DNA from: Paraburkholderia sacchari
GTDB taxonomy: Bacteria > Pseudomonadota > Gammaproteobacteria > Burkholderiales > Burkholderiaceae
Length of the DNA: 64,000 nt
Direction: 5' to 3'
Assembly (NCBI RefSeq): GCF_000785435.2
Contig: NZ_JTDB02000007.1
Location: 5,745 to 69,744, forward strand
Made by a program: the position numbers and the translations under genes
Notes under the pieces: model-generated
What the model saw: the letters and a program-made list of their open reading frames with translations, nothing else
Database searches by the model: none
What the model was told of the DNA's origin: nothing
Part shown: positions 40,938 through 49,838 of the stretch, one piece after another
How the letters are laid out: each line of letters opens with the position of its first letter
Position numbering within the stretch: the first letter of the stretch is position 1

Positions 40938-42170
40938 TTAGCCGCCGCGCGTAGTCACAGGCACCCACGCGCCTTGCTTCAATCGATAGAGCGTCGCTGC
41001 GCCGTTCCTGAGCGCGCCTTGATCGTCGAAGGCAATGCGGCCCGTTACGCCATCGAAGGACAGGGTCTTGAGCGCGCCGCGCCAGACCGCGGGATTCGCC
41101 GATCTGGCGGCCGCCATCGCGTGAATGGCCGCCCATGCCGCGTCATAGCCGAACGGCGCGTAGGCGAGCACATCGACGCCGAAATGGCTCTTGAAGCGTT
41201 GCGCGAAATGCGGGCCGTCAGGCAGCTGCGCAAGCGGGCGGCCGTACTCCCACGCGAGCGCGCCTTCGCCTGCCACGCCCGCGAGACGCACGAAGTCGGG
41301 AAGCGCGACGCCTCCGCCGCCCACGAACTGCACGCTCATGCTGCGTGCCTTCATTTGCCTCACGAGCGCCGCGGCCTCGTGCGCGAGGCCGCCGAAATAG
41401 AGCAGGTCGGCGTTGGCGGCCTGGATGCGCGCGAGCTGCGGGCCGAAGTCGACGCTATCGCCTGTTCCGCCCGATGCGCCCGTCGTGAAGTCGCGCGTGA
41501 CCACGATGCCGCCACGCGCCTTCACGGTGCGCTCGAACACGTCGGCTTCGCCCTGGCCGAACGCGCTGCGGTCGTCGACGATGGCGATGCGCCGTGCCTT
41601 GATCTCTTCGACGGCCCATGCGCCCGCCACGCCGGCGGTCCACGCGTCGTTGGCGACCACCACGAAGGTGTTAGCGAAGCCTTGCGAAGTGAGCGTGGGA
41701 TTGGTCGCGATGGGCGCGATCATGGGGATGCCGGCGCTTTCGTAGATGCGCGAGGCCGCGATGGCCGCGCCTGAGTTGAAGTGGCCGACCACGGCCGCCA
41801 CATTCTCGTTTGCGAGCCGCGTAGCGGCCTGCACACCGCCGCGCGGGTCGGCGCGATCGTCGAAGCTGACGAGCTCGAAGTGCGCGGTTTGATCGCCGAT
41901 CTTCACGCCTTGCGCGTTGGCGTCGTCGATGGCGAACTGCGCTCCTTTTTGCAGGTCGCGGCCATAGTCGGCGTAGTCGCCGCTCAGTGGCGCGGCGAAG
42001 CCGATCCGCACGGTGAGCACGGTGAGCGGCCCGGCTGCGTGCGCGATGCTGGCGGGCGCCGTGGCGAGCATGCACGAGAGCGCGCCGAGCGTGATCGCGA
42101 GCAGTGCGGCGCGCCGCGTCGGACGGGGCAGCGCACCGGACGGGCGGCATGGCGTGTGGCGCGATTTCAT
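40938..42170 (-). CDS. LivK-type periplasmic branched-chain amino-acid-binding protein
   Basis: 410 residues. Twin-arginine-like basic start (PTRRAALLAITLGALSCML) and signal cut near IAHAAGP. Type I periplasmic binding fold of the Leu/Ile/Val family: VRIGFAAPLSGDYADYGRDLQKGAQFAIDDANAQG, VVGHFNSGAAIAASRIYESAGIPMIAPIATNPTLT, AIVDDRSAFGQGEADVFERTVKARGG, FGYDAAWAAIHAM, read in segments. It should deliver a small amino acid or related ligand to an ABC importer, but no livH, livM, livG or livF is nearby. Two direct repeats lie just upstream. It converges on the transglutaminase gene with only 7 bases between. Confidence 0.9.
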   Translation of the reverse strand: MKSRHTPCRPSGALPRPTRRAALLAITLGALSCMLATAPASIAHAAGPLTVLTVRIGFAAPLSGDYADYGRDLQKGAQFAIDDANAQGVKIGDQTAHFELVSFDDRADPRGGVQAATRLANENVAAVVGHFNSGAAIAASRIYESAGIPMIAPIATNPTLTSQGFANTFVVVANDAWTAGVAGAWAVEEIKARRIAIVDDRSAFGQGEADVFERTVKARGGIVVTRDFTTGASGGTGDSVDFGPQLARIQAANADLLYFGGLAHEAAALVRQMKARSMSVQFVGGGGVALPDFVRLAGVAGEGALAWEYGRPLAQLPDGPHFAQRFKSHFGVDVLAYAPFGYDAAWAAIHAMAAARSANPAVWRGALKTLSFDGVTGRIAFDDQGALRNGAATLYRLKQGAWVPVTTRGG

Positions 42171-42181
42171 CGTGGCTCCTG

Positions 42182-42230
42182 TGTCGACCAGAGTTGGCGC
42201 TTTAGCTGTCGATCAGAGTTGGCGGTTTAG
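42182..42230. repeat. 24-bp imperfect direct repeat upstream of the binding-protein gene
   Basis: Two copies, 42182-42205 and 42207-42230, match at 22 of 24 positions, with the shared core CAGAGTTGGCG and ending TTTAG. They lie 12-60 bases before the livK-like start (minus strand), so they could be a tandem operator or a recent duplication of leader DNA. Confidence 0.8.
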
Positions 42231-42328
42231 TGCTTACTCCGATCCCATGCAAAGCTCGCGGCGTGGGCGCAGCGGTGTTTTTCTACGTTGTGGTTCGAGC
42301 GTGCTGCGTGCGTGTTGTGGTCCTGCGC

Positions 42329-42790
42329 TCAACGCTCCGCTTGCATCGCAAGCAGCGTTTCGCGCAGGCGCACGAGCGGCGCCATGGTGTCTTCGTTGGC
42401 CCAGCCTTCGAGGTCGTCGAGCGCGCGGTTGCAGCCGTCGAGCACCACGTCCAGATCGACGGGCACGCCGTTGGCCAGCGCAAAGCGCACGATCGTCTCG
42501 AAGCGCTCGCAGTCTTCGTCGCCATAGGCAATGTCGAGATTGTCGGCGATGGTCTGTGCGATGTCGCTGCGCTGGCGGTCTTCTTCGTCGACGAAGTCGA
42601 TGATGCCGCGCGCCACTTCGGGTGCGTGATAAAGCGCGATGTCGAGCCAGACGGCTGCGTCGAAATCGGCTTCATGGCTTTGCTCTTCGAAGTATTCGAT
42701 GGCTTCCTGCTCGTGCGTCTCGCCGGCGTCGACGGCAAGGCACAGTTGCTCGAAATACTCTTCCTGTTCGCTGCGGATGGGGTGGGACAT
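42329..42790 (-). CDS. Acidic conserved protein of unknown function
   Basis: 153 residues, strongly acidic (SEQEEYFEQLCLAVDAGETHEQEAIEYFEEQ, FVDEEDRQRSDIAQTIADNLDIAYGDEDCERFET) and predicted all-helical, with no signal or membrane segment. The pattern of Asp/Glu-rich helices and scattered Trp/Leu resembles small repeat-like scaffold proteins, but I do not recognise a family. It stands alone on the minus strand. Confidence 0.7.
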   Translation of the reverse strand: MSHPIRSEQEEYFEQLCLAVDAGETHEQEAIEYFEEQSHEADFDAAVWLDIALYHAPEVARGIIDFVDEEDRQRSDIAQTIADNLDIAYGDEDCERFETIVRFALANGVPVDLDVVLDGCNRALDDLEGWANEDTMAPLVRLRETLLAMQAER

Positions 42791-42888
42791 CGATCGATCT
42801 CTTGACTAACGGGGGACGCGGGACGGCGCGGCGTTTGCGCTGGAGCAGCGCATCGCGCGGCTCGCATTATAGGCCGCGCGGCTCGCCT

Positions 42889-43764
42889 TCAGTCCATGTC
42901 GATGGCCCAGGCGTCGAACCATTCGCGCGGGCGCGCGATCTGGTCCTGCGCCGCGACGATTTCCAGTTCGTAGCGCCCCGCGTCGTAGGTGGCCTTCACG
43001 ACCGCGTTCACGGCGGCGAGCGTGTGCTCGAACGCGGGCCGCAGCGCGTCGCCGTTCATCAGGCGCGCGACGAAGATGGCGCTCGTGATGTCGCCCACGC
43101 CCACGGGCTGGCGCGCGAAGTGATAGAGCGGGCGCTGGCCGAGCCACGCCTCGTGCTCGCTCACGACAAGCATGTTGAAGGTGTCCGCGGGGCTGTTGCG
43201 GTCGAGCAGATGCTTGACGAGCACGAGCTTCGGGCCGCGCTCCAGCAGTTGGCGGCAGGCGTCGACAGCCTCCTCGGCGGTCTCGATCTCGCGCCCGACG
43301 AGCCGTTGCAGTTCGCTGTGGTTCGGCATCAGCGCGTCGGCCACTTCGGGCATGTGCTGCACCAGAAACTCCTGAATGCCGGGCTCGACCTTGCAGCCGT
43401 TGCCTTCGCCGTTGACCGTGCCCATTACCGGGTCGCAGAAGTAGCGCGCGTGTGGATTAGCGGCCTTCACGGCGCGCACGACGTCGATCACCGCCTGGGC
43501 CTGCTCGGGCGTGCCGAGGTAGCCCGAGAGCACCGCGTCGCAACGCGGCAGCACGCCGATTGCGCCAATGCCCTCGGCAAGATCGACCATCTGCTCTGCA
43601 TCGATCGCGCTGCCGGTCCAGTGGCCGTACTGCGTGTGGTTCGAGAACTGCACGGTATTGAGCGGCCAAACGTTCACGCCGAGGCGGAGCATCGGGAACA
43701 CAGCGGCGCTGTTGCCCGCATGGCCGAACACGACGTGTGGCTGGATGCTCAAAACGTTTTTCAT
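42889..43764 (-). CDS. pdxY: Pyridoxal kinase
   Basis: 291 residues from the ATG at 43764. It phosphorylates pyridoxal to PLP in the salvage pathway, in the cytoplasm. PfkB/pyridoxal-kinase features: VLSIQPHVVFGHAGNSAAVFPMLRLGVNVWPLNTVQFSNHTQYG at the N-terminus, VLSGYLGTPEQ, YFCDPVMGTVNGEGNGCKVEPG, LMPNHSEL, and the catalytic GVGDITSAIFVA with the essential Asp, read in segments. Length matches E. coli PdxY (287). Upstream lies an intergenic 12-bp repeat and the end of glgA. Confidence 0.95.
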   Translation of the reverse strand: MKNVLSIQPHVVFGHAGNSAAVFPMLRLGVNVWPLNTVQFSNHTQYGHWTGSAIDAEQMVDLAEGIGAIGVLPRCDAVLSGYLGTPEQAQAVIDVVRAVKAANPHARYFCDPVMGTVNGEGNGCKVEPGIQEFLVQHMPEVADALMPNHSELQRLVGREIETAEEAVDACRQLLERGPKLVLVKHLLDRNSPADTFNMLVVSEHEAWLGQRPLYHFARQPVGVGDITSAIFVARLMNGDALRPAFEHTLAAVNAVVKATYDAGRYELEIVAAQDQIARPREWFDAWAIDMD

Positions 43765-43888
43765 GGGCGTTCTGTGGGGCGAGACGCGAAAATTAGCGCG
43801 GTGCGGCAACGATAACCGAATTCGCCGCGCCCAGTCGATGCTCACGTGCGTGCAGTGTTGCGCGTAGCCGTCTCGCAGGTTGCGTTCC

Positions 43889-43936
43889 GGTGTGCGAAGT
43901 GTTGTGCAAGCGGTTGTGTGAGCTGTTGTGCAAACT
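43889..43936. repeat. 12-bp imperfect tandem repeat, four units
   Basis: Units GGTGTGCGAAGT (43889), GTTGTGCAAGCG (43901), GTTGTGTGAGCT (43913) and GTTGTGCAAACT (43925). They sit in the gap between glgA and pdxY on the minus strand. No coding role is evident. Confidence 0.7.
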
Positions 43937-43958
43937 GTGCGCCGCTTCAGGCCAAATT

Positions 43959-45419
43959 TCAGGCCAATTCGCGATAGAGCGACATGTAACGTTGTGCCGA
44001 TGCGGCCCAGCCGAAGTCCTGATGCATGCCGCGCTCGCGCGTCGCGCGCCAGTCGTGGCTGCGCGCGTAGAGCGCGAAGGCGCGGCGGATCGCGGCAGCG
44101 AGCGCGTCGGGCTCGAAGCGCTCGAATACGAAGCCGGTGGCGAGGCCATCGGCGAGATTCTCCAGCGAGGCGTCGGCGACAGTGTCGGCGAGACCGCCCA
44201 CGCGATGCACGAGCGGCAGCGCGCCGTAGGCGAGCGCGTAAAGCTGCGTGAGCCCGCACGGCTCGAAGCGCGAGGGCACCACCATGACGTCGGCGCCCGC
44301 GACGATCGAGTGCGCGAGCGTTTCGTCGAAGCCAAGCTCGACGGCCACGGCATCGGGATGTTGGCGCGCCGCGCGCGTGAAACCCTGTTCGAGGCTCGCG
44401 TCGCCGGTGCCGAGCACGGCGAGCTGCCCGCCGCGCGAGACGATTTCGGGCACCGCGCCAAGCAGCAGGTCGAGGCCTTTTTGCTCGGTGAGGCGGCTCA
44501 CCACGGCGAACACGGGCGCGTCTTGCCGCTGCGCGAGCTTCAGGCGCGCTTGCAGCGCCGTCTTGCAGCGCGGCTTGCCGCTCATGTGCGCAGCCGAGTA
44601 ATGCGCGGCAATAGCGTCGTCGTGGGCCGGATTCCAGATCGCGTAATCGACGCCGTTCAGGATCCCCACCAGATCGTGCGCGCGGCCCTTGAGCAGCGCT
44701 TCGAGCCCGCAGCCCTGGGCGACGGTCTGGATCTCGCGCGCATAGGTCGGGCTTACCGTGGTGATCTTGTCGGCGAAATAAAGACCGGCTTTCAAAAATG
44801 AAAGCTGACCGTAGAACTCCACGCCGTGCATGTCGAAGAAGTCGGCGGGCAGCCCCAGCATGTCGAACTGCTGCGCGGGAAAAATGCCTTGATAGGCGAG
44901 GTTGTGGATCGTAAAGACGGTACGCGTGCCGGCAAGCCGACGCTCGCGCGCCGCCGCGCGCAGGTAAGCGGGGGCGAGCCCCGCGTGCCAGTCGTGCGCG
45001 TGCACGATGGCGGGCGTCCAGTCGGGATCGGCGTGCTGGGCGAGCTGCGCGGCGGCCGAGCCGAGCAGCGCGAAGCGCTGCGCGTTGTCGCCGTAGGGCA
45101 CCTGGTCGGCGTCGAGGTACGGGCTGCCTGGGCGGGCGTAGAGCGCGTCGGCGCGAATCATGTAGACGGGCAGGCCGTTGCCCGGCAGGTGGCCGAGTTC
45201 GAGCGACGCTTCGGGCGCGCCGAATGTGCGCGCGAGGCGCGCGACCGGACGCAGGTCGGCTAGGCCCGCCGCCACGCTCGCGAAGCCCGGCAGCAGCACG
45301 CGCGCATCGGCGCCTTGCTCGATCAGCGCGACGGGCAGGGCGGCCGTGACATCGGCGAGACCGCCGGTTTTCAGCAGCGGATAGAGCTCGCTGGCTACGT
45401 GCAGAACGCGGATCGTCAT
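43959..45419 (-). CDS. glgA: Glycogen synthase (ADP-glucose type)
   Basis: 486 residues from the ATG at 45419. It transfers glucose from ADP-glucose to alpha-1,4-glucan. GT5 features: VLHVASELYPLLKTGGLADVTAALP with the KTGGLAD loop at the N-terminus, HAHDWHAGLAP, TIHNLAYQG, KAGLYFADKITTVSPTYAREI, NGVDYAIWNP, VSRLTEQKGLDLL, and the C-terminal PSRFEPCGLTQLYALAYGALPLVHRVGGLADTV, read in segments. It lies 71 bases after glgC on the same strand, so the pair forms an operon. No branching enzyme glgB is in the window. Confidence 0.95.
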   Translation of the reverse strand: MTIRVLHVASELYPLLKTGGLADVTAALPVALIEQGADARVLLPGFASVAAGLADLRPVARLARTFGAPEASLELGHLPGNGLPVYMIRADALYARPGSPYLDADQVPYGDNAQRFALLGSAAAQLAQHADPDWTPAIVHAHDWHAGLAPAYLRAAARERRLAGTRTVFTIHNLAYQGIFPAQQFDMLGLPADFFDMHGVEFYGQLSFLKAGLYFADKITTVSPTYAREIQTVAQGCGLEALLKGRAHDLVGILNGVDYAIWNPAHDDAIAAHYSAAHMSGKPRCKTALQARLKLAQRQDAPVFAVVSRLTEQKGLDLLLGAVPEIVSRGGQLAVLGTGDASLEQGFTRAARQHPDAVAVELGFDETLAHSIVAGADVMVVPSRFEPCGLTQLYALAYGALPLVHRVGGLADTVADASLENLADGLATGFVFERFEPDALAAAIRRAFALYARSHDWRATRERGMHQDFGWAASAQRYMSLYRELA

Positions 45420-45490
45420 CGGAATGGGGCCTTTGCGGTCGAGCGACTGTCGAGGGTTGAAGGGGCGCGGGCCTCGCGCTTGTGTATTGC

Positions 45491-46762
45491 TCAGCCGCCG
45501 CGCCTGAGCTTCGCCAGCGCTTCGTCGGTGACCAGCACGACGCCGTCCTCGGTCCGGTAGAAGCGCTCGCCGTCGAGCTTGGGGTCTTCGCCGATCACGG
45601 TGCCGTCGGGAATCGCGCAGCCGCGGTCCACCACCACCTTGCGCAGCCGGCAGCTCGCGCCCACCGTCACCTCGGGCAACAAGACTGCCTCGGCAATGTT
45701 GCAGAACGACTTCACGACCACATTCGACGAGATCACCGAGCGCGAGATCTGCGAACCCGAGATTACGCCGCCGCCGCACACGATCAGGTTCGTGCCGGAG
45801 CCCTGCAGTCCGTTCAGGTCGCGCACGAACTTGGCTGGCGGCAACTGCTCCTGATAGGTCCAGATGGGCCAGTTGCGGTCGTAGAGGTCGAGCGCCGGAA
45901 TCGTCGAGGCCAGATCGAGATTGGCGGACCAATAGGCGTCGATGGTGCCCACGTCGCGCCAGTAGGGCTCGGCATTCGGATCGGACGAGACGCACGAGAG
46001 GCTGAACGGATGCGCGATCGCATGGCCGTCGGTGACCACGCGCGGAATGATGTCCTTGCCAAAGTCGTGGTCGGTGGCCGTGCGCGCGATGTTCTCTTCG
46101 AGAAGCTTGAACAGATAGGCGGTCTCGAACACGTAGATGCCCATGCTCGCGAGCGCGATGTCGGGGTGGCCCGGCATCGCGGGCGGGTCGTCGGGCTTCT
46201 CGACGAAGCCCGTGACGCGGCGCGACTCGTCCACGGCCATCACGCCGAACGCGCGCGCATCGAGGCGCGGCACCTCGATGCAGCCCACCGTGCAGTCCGC
46301 GCCGCTCGCTGCATGGTCGGCCACCATGCGCGTGTAATCCATCTTGTAGATGTGGTCGCCGGCCAGCACGATCACGTGCTTCGGCGAGATCGAGCGGATG
46401 ATGTCGAGGTTCTGATAGACGGCGTCCGCCGTTCCGCGATACCAGTGCGCGCCTTCCACGCGCTGCTGCGCGGGCCACAGGTCGACGAACTCGTTGAACT
46501 CGCCGCGCAGGAAGCCCCAGCCGCGCTGCAGGTGGCGCAGCAGCGAATGGGCCTTGTACTGCGTGACCACCGCGATGCGGCGGATGCCCGAATTCAGGCA
46601 GTTGGAGAGAGCGAAATCGATGATGCGGTATTTGCCGCCGAAGTAGACCGCTGGCTTCACGCGCTTGTTGGTGAGCGGACCGAGGCGGGTGCCGCGTCCG
46701 CCCGCGAGCACGATCGCGAGCGTGGTGCGCTGCAGATCGTTGAGGCTTGCCGGAGTTTCCAT
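45491..46762 (-). CDS. glgC: Glucose-1-phosphate adenylyltransferase
   Basis: 423 residues. It makes ADP-glucose from ATP and glucose-1-phosphate, the controlled step of glycogen synthesis. Motifs: VLAGGRGTRLGPLTNKRVKPAVYFGGKYRIIDFALSNCLNSGI at the N-terminus, RGTADAVYQNLDII, VLAGDHIYKMDY, CIEVPRLDARAFGVMAVDE, FVEKPDDPP, MGIYVFE, DFGKDIIP, YWRDVGTIDAYWSANLDL, and the left-handed beta-helix C-terminal domain with RSVISSNVVVKSFC. Length matches bacterial GlgC. It is the first gene of glgC-glgA. Confidence 0.96.
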   Translation of the reverse strand: METPASLNDLQRTTLAIVLAGGRGTRLGPLTNKRVKPAVYFGGKYRIIDFALSNCLNSGIRRIAVVTQYKAHSLLRHLQRGWGFLRGEFNEFVDLWPAQQRVEGAHWYRGTADAVYQNLDIIRSISPKHVIVLAGDHIYKMDYTRMVADHAASGADCTVGCIEVPRLDARAFGVMAVDESRRVTGFVEKPDDPPAMPGHPDIALASMGIYVFETAYLFKLLEENIARTATDHDFGKDIIPRVVTDGHAIAHPFSLSCVSSDPNAEPYWRDVGTIDAYWSANLDLASTIPALDLYDRNWPIWTYQEQLPPAKFVRDLNGLQGSGTNLIVCGGGVISGSQISRSVISSNVVVKSFCNIAEAVLLPEVTVGASCRLRKVVVDRGCAIPDGTVIGEDPKLDGERFYRTEDGVVLVTDEALAKLRRGG

Positions 46763-47004
46763 GAGCGTCTCCCTGTTGTGCCCCCGGGGTATGGCCTGGT
46801 TCGTTGTGCCTCGGCTCGTGCGCCGGATGCGTTTTGGGTCTTTCCCTTGGGTTTGCCCATTAGGTATTCCCGTCGCCGGCGTCGTTTTTGTGACCGCGCA
46901 TTGACTGTTCTAGCACTGAAAGCCATCTTGCGCGAATTCATTGCACAGGGCGGCAACGTGTGGCGGCTAGAATCGCTGGTGTTCCAGGCACTCCGTGATC
47001 GCCC

Positions 47005-48087
47005 ATGTTTCCGATACGCAAGCTTTGCGCCATCGCCGCTTGTTGCGCCGCCGTTTCCGGTCTTGCCGCGTGTGCTGCCGGGAACGGCGCGAATGCGCCT
47101 TTCGCTGCAGCATCCCCGGTTGCCGTGTCGACCGATGGCCCCGCCTATGGTCCCGAGCTTCAGGGTTTCGATTATCCTCATCCGGTGCGCGAGTTCAGCT
47201 TCACGTCACAAGGGCAGACGCTGCATACGGCCTATATGGACGTGCAGCCGCAAAAGCCCAACGGCCGCACTGTGGTTCTGCTGCACGGCAAGAACTTTTG
47301 CGCCGCCACCTGGGGCGAGACCATCACGCGGCTGACCGACGCCGGCTATCGCGTGATCGCGCCGGACCAGATCGGTTTCTGCAAATCGAGCAAGCCGGCG
47401 GCTTACCAATTCAGCTTCCAGCAGCTTGCACGCAATACGCATGCGCTGCTCGCTTCGCTGGGCGTGCAGCGCGCGACCGTCATCGGCCATTCGACGGGCG
47501 GCATGCTCGCGGTGCGCTATGGGTTGATGTATCCGCGCGAGACCGAGCAACTGGTGCTCGCGAATCCGATCGGGCTCGAGGACTGGAAAGCGAAAGGCGT
47601 GCCTTCGCTCTCGGTGGACGAGTGGTATGCGCGCGAACTGAAAACGAGCGCCGACGGCATCCGCAATTATGAGCGGTCGACTTATTACGCGGACCACTGG
47701 AGCGCGCGCTACGAGCCGTGGGTGCAGATGCTGGCCGGCATGTACAGGGGGCCGGGCAAGCAGCAGGTCGCGTGGGATTCGGCGCTGCTTTACGACATGA
47801 TTTACACGCAGCCCGTGATCTACGAATTCGGCCAGCTGAAAGTGCCGACGCTGCTGCTGATCGGCGACAAGGACACGACCGCCATTGGCAAAGATGCCGC
47901 GCCGCCCGAGGTGCGTGCCCAGCTCGGGCACTATCCAGCGCTGGCGAAGGCGGCGCAGCAGGCCATCCCGAACGCGAAGCTCGTGGAGTTCCCGGAACTC
48001 GGCCATGCGCCGCAGATGCAGGACCCCGAGGCGTTTCACGCCGCGTTGCTCAGCGGGCTGGCGGCGTTGCCGGGCCAGTCACGATAG
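47005..48087 (+). CDS. Alpha/beta-hydrolase lipoprotein
   Basis: 360 residues. A lipobox at Cys23 (GLAAC) implies membrane anchoring in the envelope. The fold shows VVLLHGKNFCAATWGETI (oxyanion region), APDQIGFCKSSKP, nucleophile Ser163 in GHSTGG, Asp in LIGDKDTTA, and His in PELGHAPQ. This is the soluble-epoxide-hydrolase/lipase type. The substrate is unknown; relatives include esterases and dehalogenase-like enzymes. It is divergent from glgC with a 242-base gap and is followed by a convergent monooxygenase gene. Confidence 0.87.
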   Translation: MFPIRKLCAIAACCAAVSGLAACAAGNGANAPFAAASPVAVSTDGPAYGPELQGFDYPHPVREFSFTSQGQTLHTAYMDVQPQKPNGRTVVLLHGKNFCAATWGETITRLTDAGYRVIAPDQIGFCKSSKPAAYQFSFQQLARNTHALLASLGVQRATVIGHSTGGMLAVRYGLMYPRETEQLVLANPIGLEDWKAKGVPSLSVDEWYARELKTSADGIRNYERSTYYADHWSARYEPWVQMLAGMYRGPGKQQVAWDSALLYDMIYTQPVIYEFGQLKVPTLLLIGDKDTTAIGKDAAPPEVRAQLGHYPALAKAAQQAIPNAKLVEFPELGHAPQMQDPEAFHAALLSGLAALPGQSR

Positions 48088-48116
48088 TTCGTAGTTCGCG
48101 CCTGGCCCGGCTGGAG

Positions 48117-49112
48117 TCACCGGGCCTCAGCCATCTCCGCGCGCACCTGTGCGGTGATTTCGAACGAGCGCAGGCGCTTGGCGTGATCGTAGATCTGCGC
48201 GGTGACGATCAGCTCGTCCGCCTGGGTCTGCTCGATCACCGAAGCGAGTCCCGCGCGCACGCTCGCGCGGTCGCCCACCACCGAGCACGCGAGCGAATGC
48301 GCGACGCTCGAAAGCTCGAATTCGTTTGCGGCGATTTGCTCGGCTGGCGGCGGGAGCTGCCCCGGCGTGCCGCGCCGCAGATTCACGAATTGCTGCTGTA
48401 GCGAGGTGAACAACAAGCGGGCTTCGTCGTCGGTTTCGGCGGCGAACACGTTCACGCCCACCATCGCGTGCGGTTTCGCGAGCGTGGCCGACGGGCGGAA
48501 CTGCGAGCGATAGACGCGCAGCGCGGTGAGCAACTGATCGGGCGCGAAGTGCGAGGCGAACGCGAACGGCAGGCCCATCGCCGCCGCGAGCTGCGCGCCG
48601 TACAGGCTCGATCCGAGGATATAGAGCGGCACGTGCAGCCCCGCGCCCGGCACGGCGCGCACGCGCTGGCCTTCCACCGGATCGGCGAAGAGTCGCTGCA
48701 ACTCGGCGACGTCGTCGGGAAAGGCTTCGGCGCTCGCGTGCAGGTCGCGGCGCAGTGCGCGCGCCGTGGTCTGGTCGGTGCCGGGCGCGCGGCCGAGCCC
48801 CAGGTCGATGCGCCCCGGATATAGCGCCTCGAGCGTGCCGAACTGCTCTGCGATCAGGAGTGGCGCGTGATTGGGCAGCATGATGCCGCCCGAACCGACG
48901 CGGATCGTGCGCGTGCCGCCCGCCACATGGCCGATCACGACCGAGGTGGCGGCGCTGGCGATGCCGGTCATGTTGTGGTGCTCGGCGAGCCAGTAGCGGT
49001 GGTAGCCCCAGCGCTCGGCATGCTGGGCGAGATCGAGCGTGTTGCGCAGCGCGACGCTGGCGCTGGAGCCGGCAGGCACCGGCGAAAGGTCGAGGACGGA
49101 GAAGGGAATCAT
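48117..49112 (-). CDS. Luciferase-like flavin-dependent monooxygenase
   Basis: 331 residues. A TIM-barrel LLM-class protein: SVLDLSPVPAGSSASVALRNTLDLAQHAERWGYHRYWLAEHHNM at the N-terminus, VGSGGIMLPNHAPLLIAEQFGTLEALYPGRIDLGLGRAPGTD, LYILGSSLYGAQLAAAMGLPFAFASHFAPDQ, read in segments. It matches the YhbW/MsnO8-like group that uses reduced FMN. Substrate unknown. No flavin reductase partner is encoded nearby. Confidence 0.9.
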   Translation of the reverse strand: MIPFSVLDLSPVPAGSSASVALRNTLDLAQHAERWGYHRYWLAEHHNMTGIASAATSVVIGHVAGGTRTIRVGSGGIMLPNHAPLLIAEQFGTLEALYPGRIDLGLGRAPGTDQTTARALRRDLHASAEAFPDDVAELQRLFADPVEGQRVRAVPGAGLHVPLYILGSSLYGAQLAAAMGLPFAFASHFAPDQLLTALRVYRSQFRPSATLAKPHAMVGVNVFAAETDDEARLLFTSLQQQFVNLRRGTPGQLPPPAEQIAANEFELSSVAHSLACSVVGDRASVRAGLASVIEQTQADELIVTAQIYDHAKRLRSFEITAQVRAEMAEAR

Positions 49113-49838
49113 GGGCGGGTGGCGTTCCAGTGTTCATGGAGCGTGCCGCAAGCCTGGCCCCGGGAGCGCGCCGGGTGGGCGCTGGGGCGGCTGCAAGGCA
49201 GACGCAAGGTCGAGGCATTGTGCCAAAGCGCTCCGGATCCTGCTGACAGGATCGGGGAACCCATGCGCCCCACGTGGTTTCCGGTGGGGCCGCCAAGGTG
49301 GGGCCGCCGCGGTTCGCTTGCAAACCATTTTTTAAATTGAATCAGAATAATTCTTGTTTATATCGATATTCGGTCGGCTCGACTAAAGCGCTATTCAATA
49401 TTGTTAAGAATTTATTTCAATAAGCTTGCTAATTGTTCTGGATCTATAAGGCGCTGGAAGCTTGGTGTGGACCACATGCAAGAATTGCCGTCTTTGCAAA
49501 TGTGAGAAGCATTTTTGCGAGAGCGCCGGAAGCGGCGCGAGGGCGTTGCTGCTACAATTTTTCCCTTTGAATCAGGGCGCGAGCAGGGGTGCGAAAAAGC
49601 ACGGTGCGCCTTTTTCCAGGCAATGCTTAATCAATTCATCGGTTGATTGGCGCGGCGTCAGAAATGTGTAGCCGTCTGTTACGCAGGTGGCGGCGAATAT
49701 GCGACGCGGATACGATGCGCGGGTCAATTTTCGTGATTTCCGGGGTAGGCAAATGTTAGCAGGCGACACGCTCGAGTTGGCCGGCGCGCCGCGTGATTGC
49801 GTCGCGACGGCATGGCGCTGGGCGCGAGGCATCGAGGC
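49113..49838. other. Gene-free region upstream of hpnI with AT-rich patch
   Basis: 726 bases between the monooxygenase (minus) and hpnI (plus). About 49325-49450 is strongly AT-rich (TTAAATTGAATC, AATATTGTTAAGAATTT), in sharp contrast to the rest of the window. A TACAAT at 49553-49558 could be a -10 box for the hpn operon. A GAAAAAG/CTTTTTC stem lies at about 49591-49615. Short open frames here do not look like genes. Confidence 0.6.

Noticed and set aside
43890..43960. Cys/Leu-rich peptide encoded across the glgA-pdxY gap
   Set aside because: The apparent regularity comes from the 12-bp nucleotide repeat; the longer frame is antisense to glgA.
49462..49671. 69-residue cysteine-containing open frame before hpnI
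   Set aside because: No ribosome site, only a chance cluster of cysteines at the start, and no recognisable domain.
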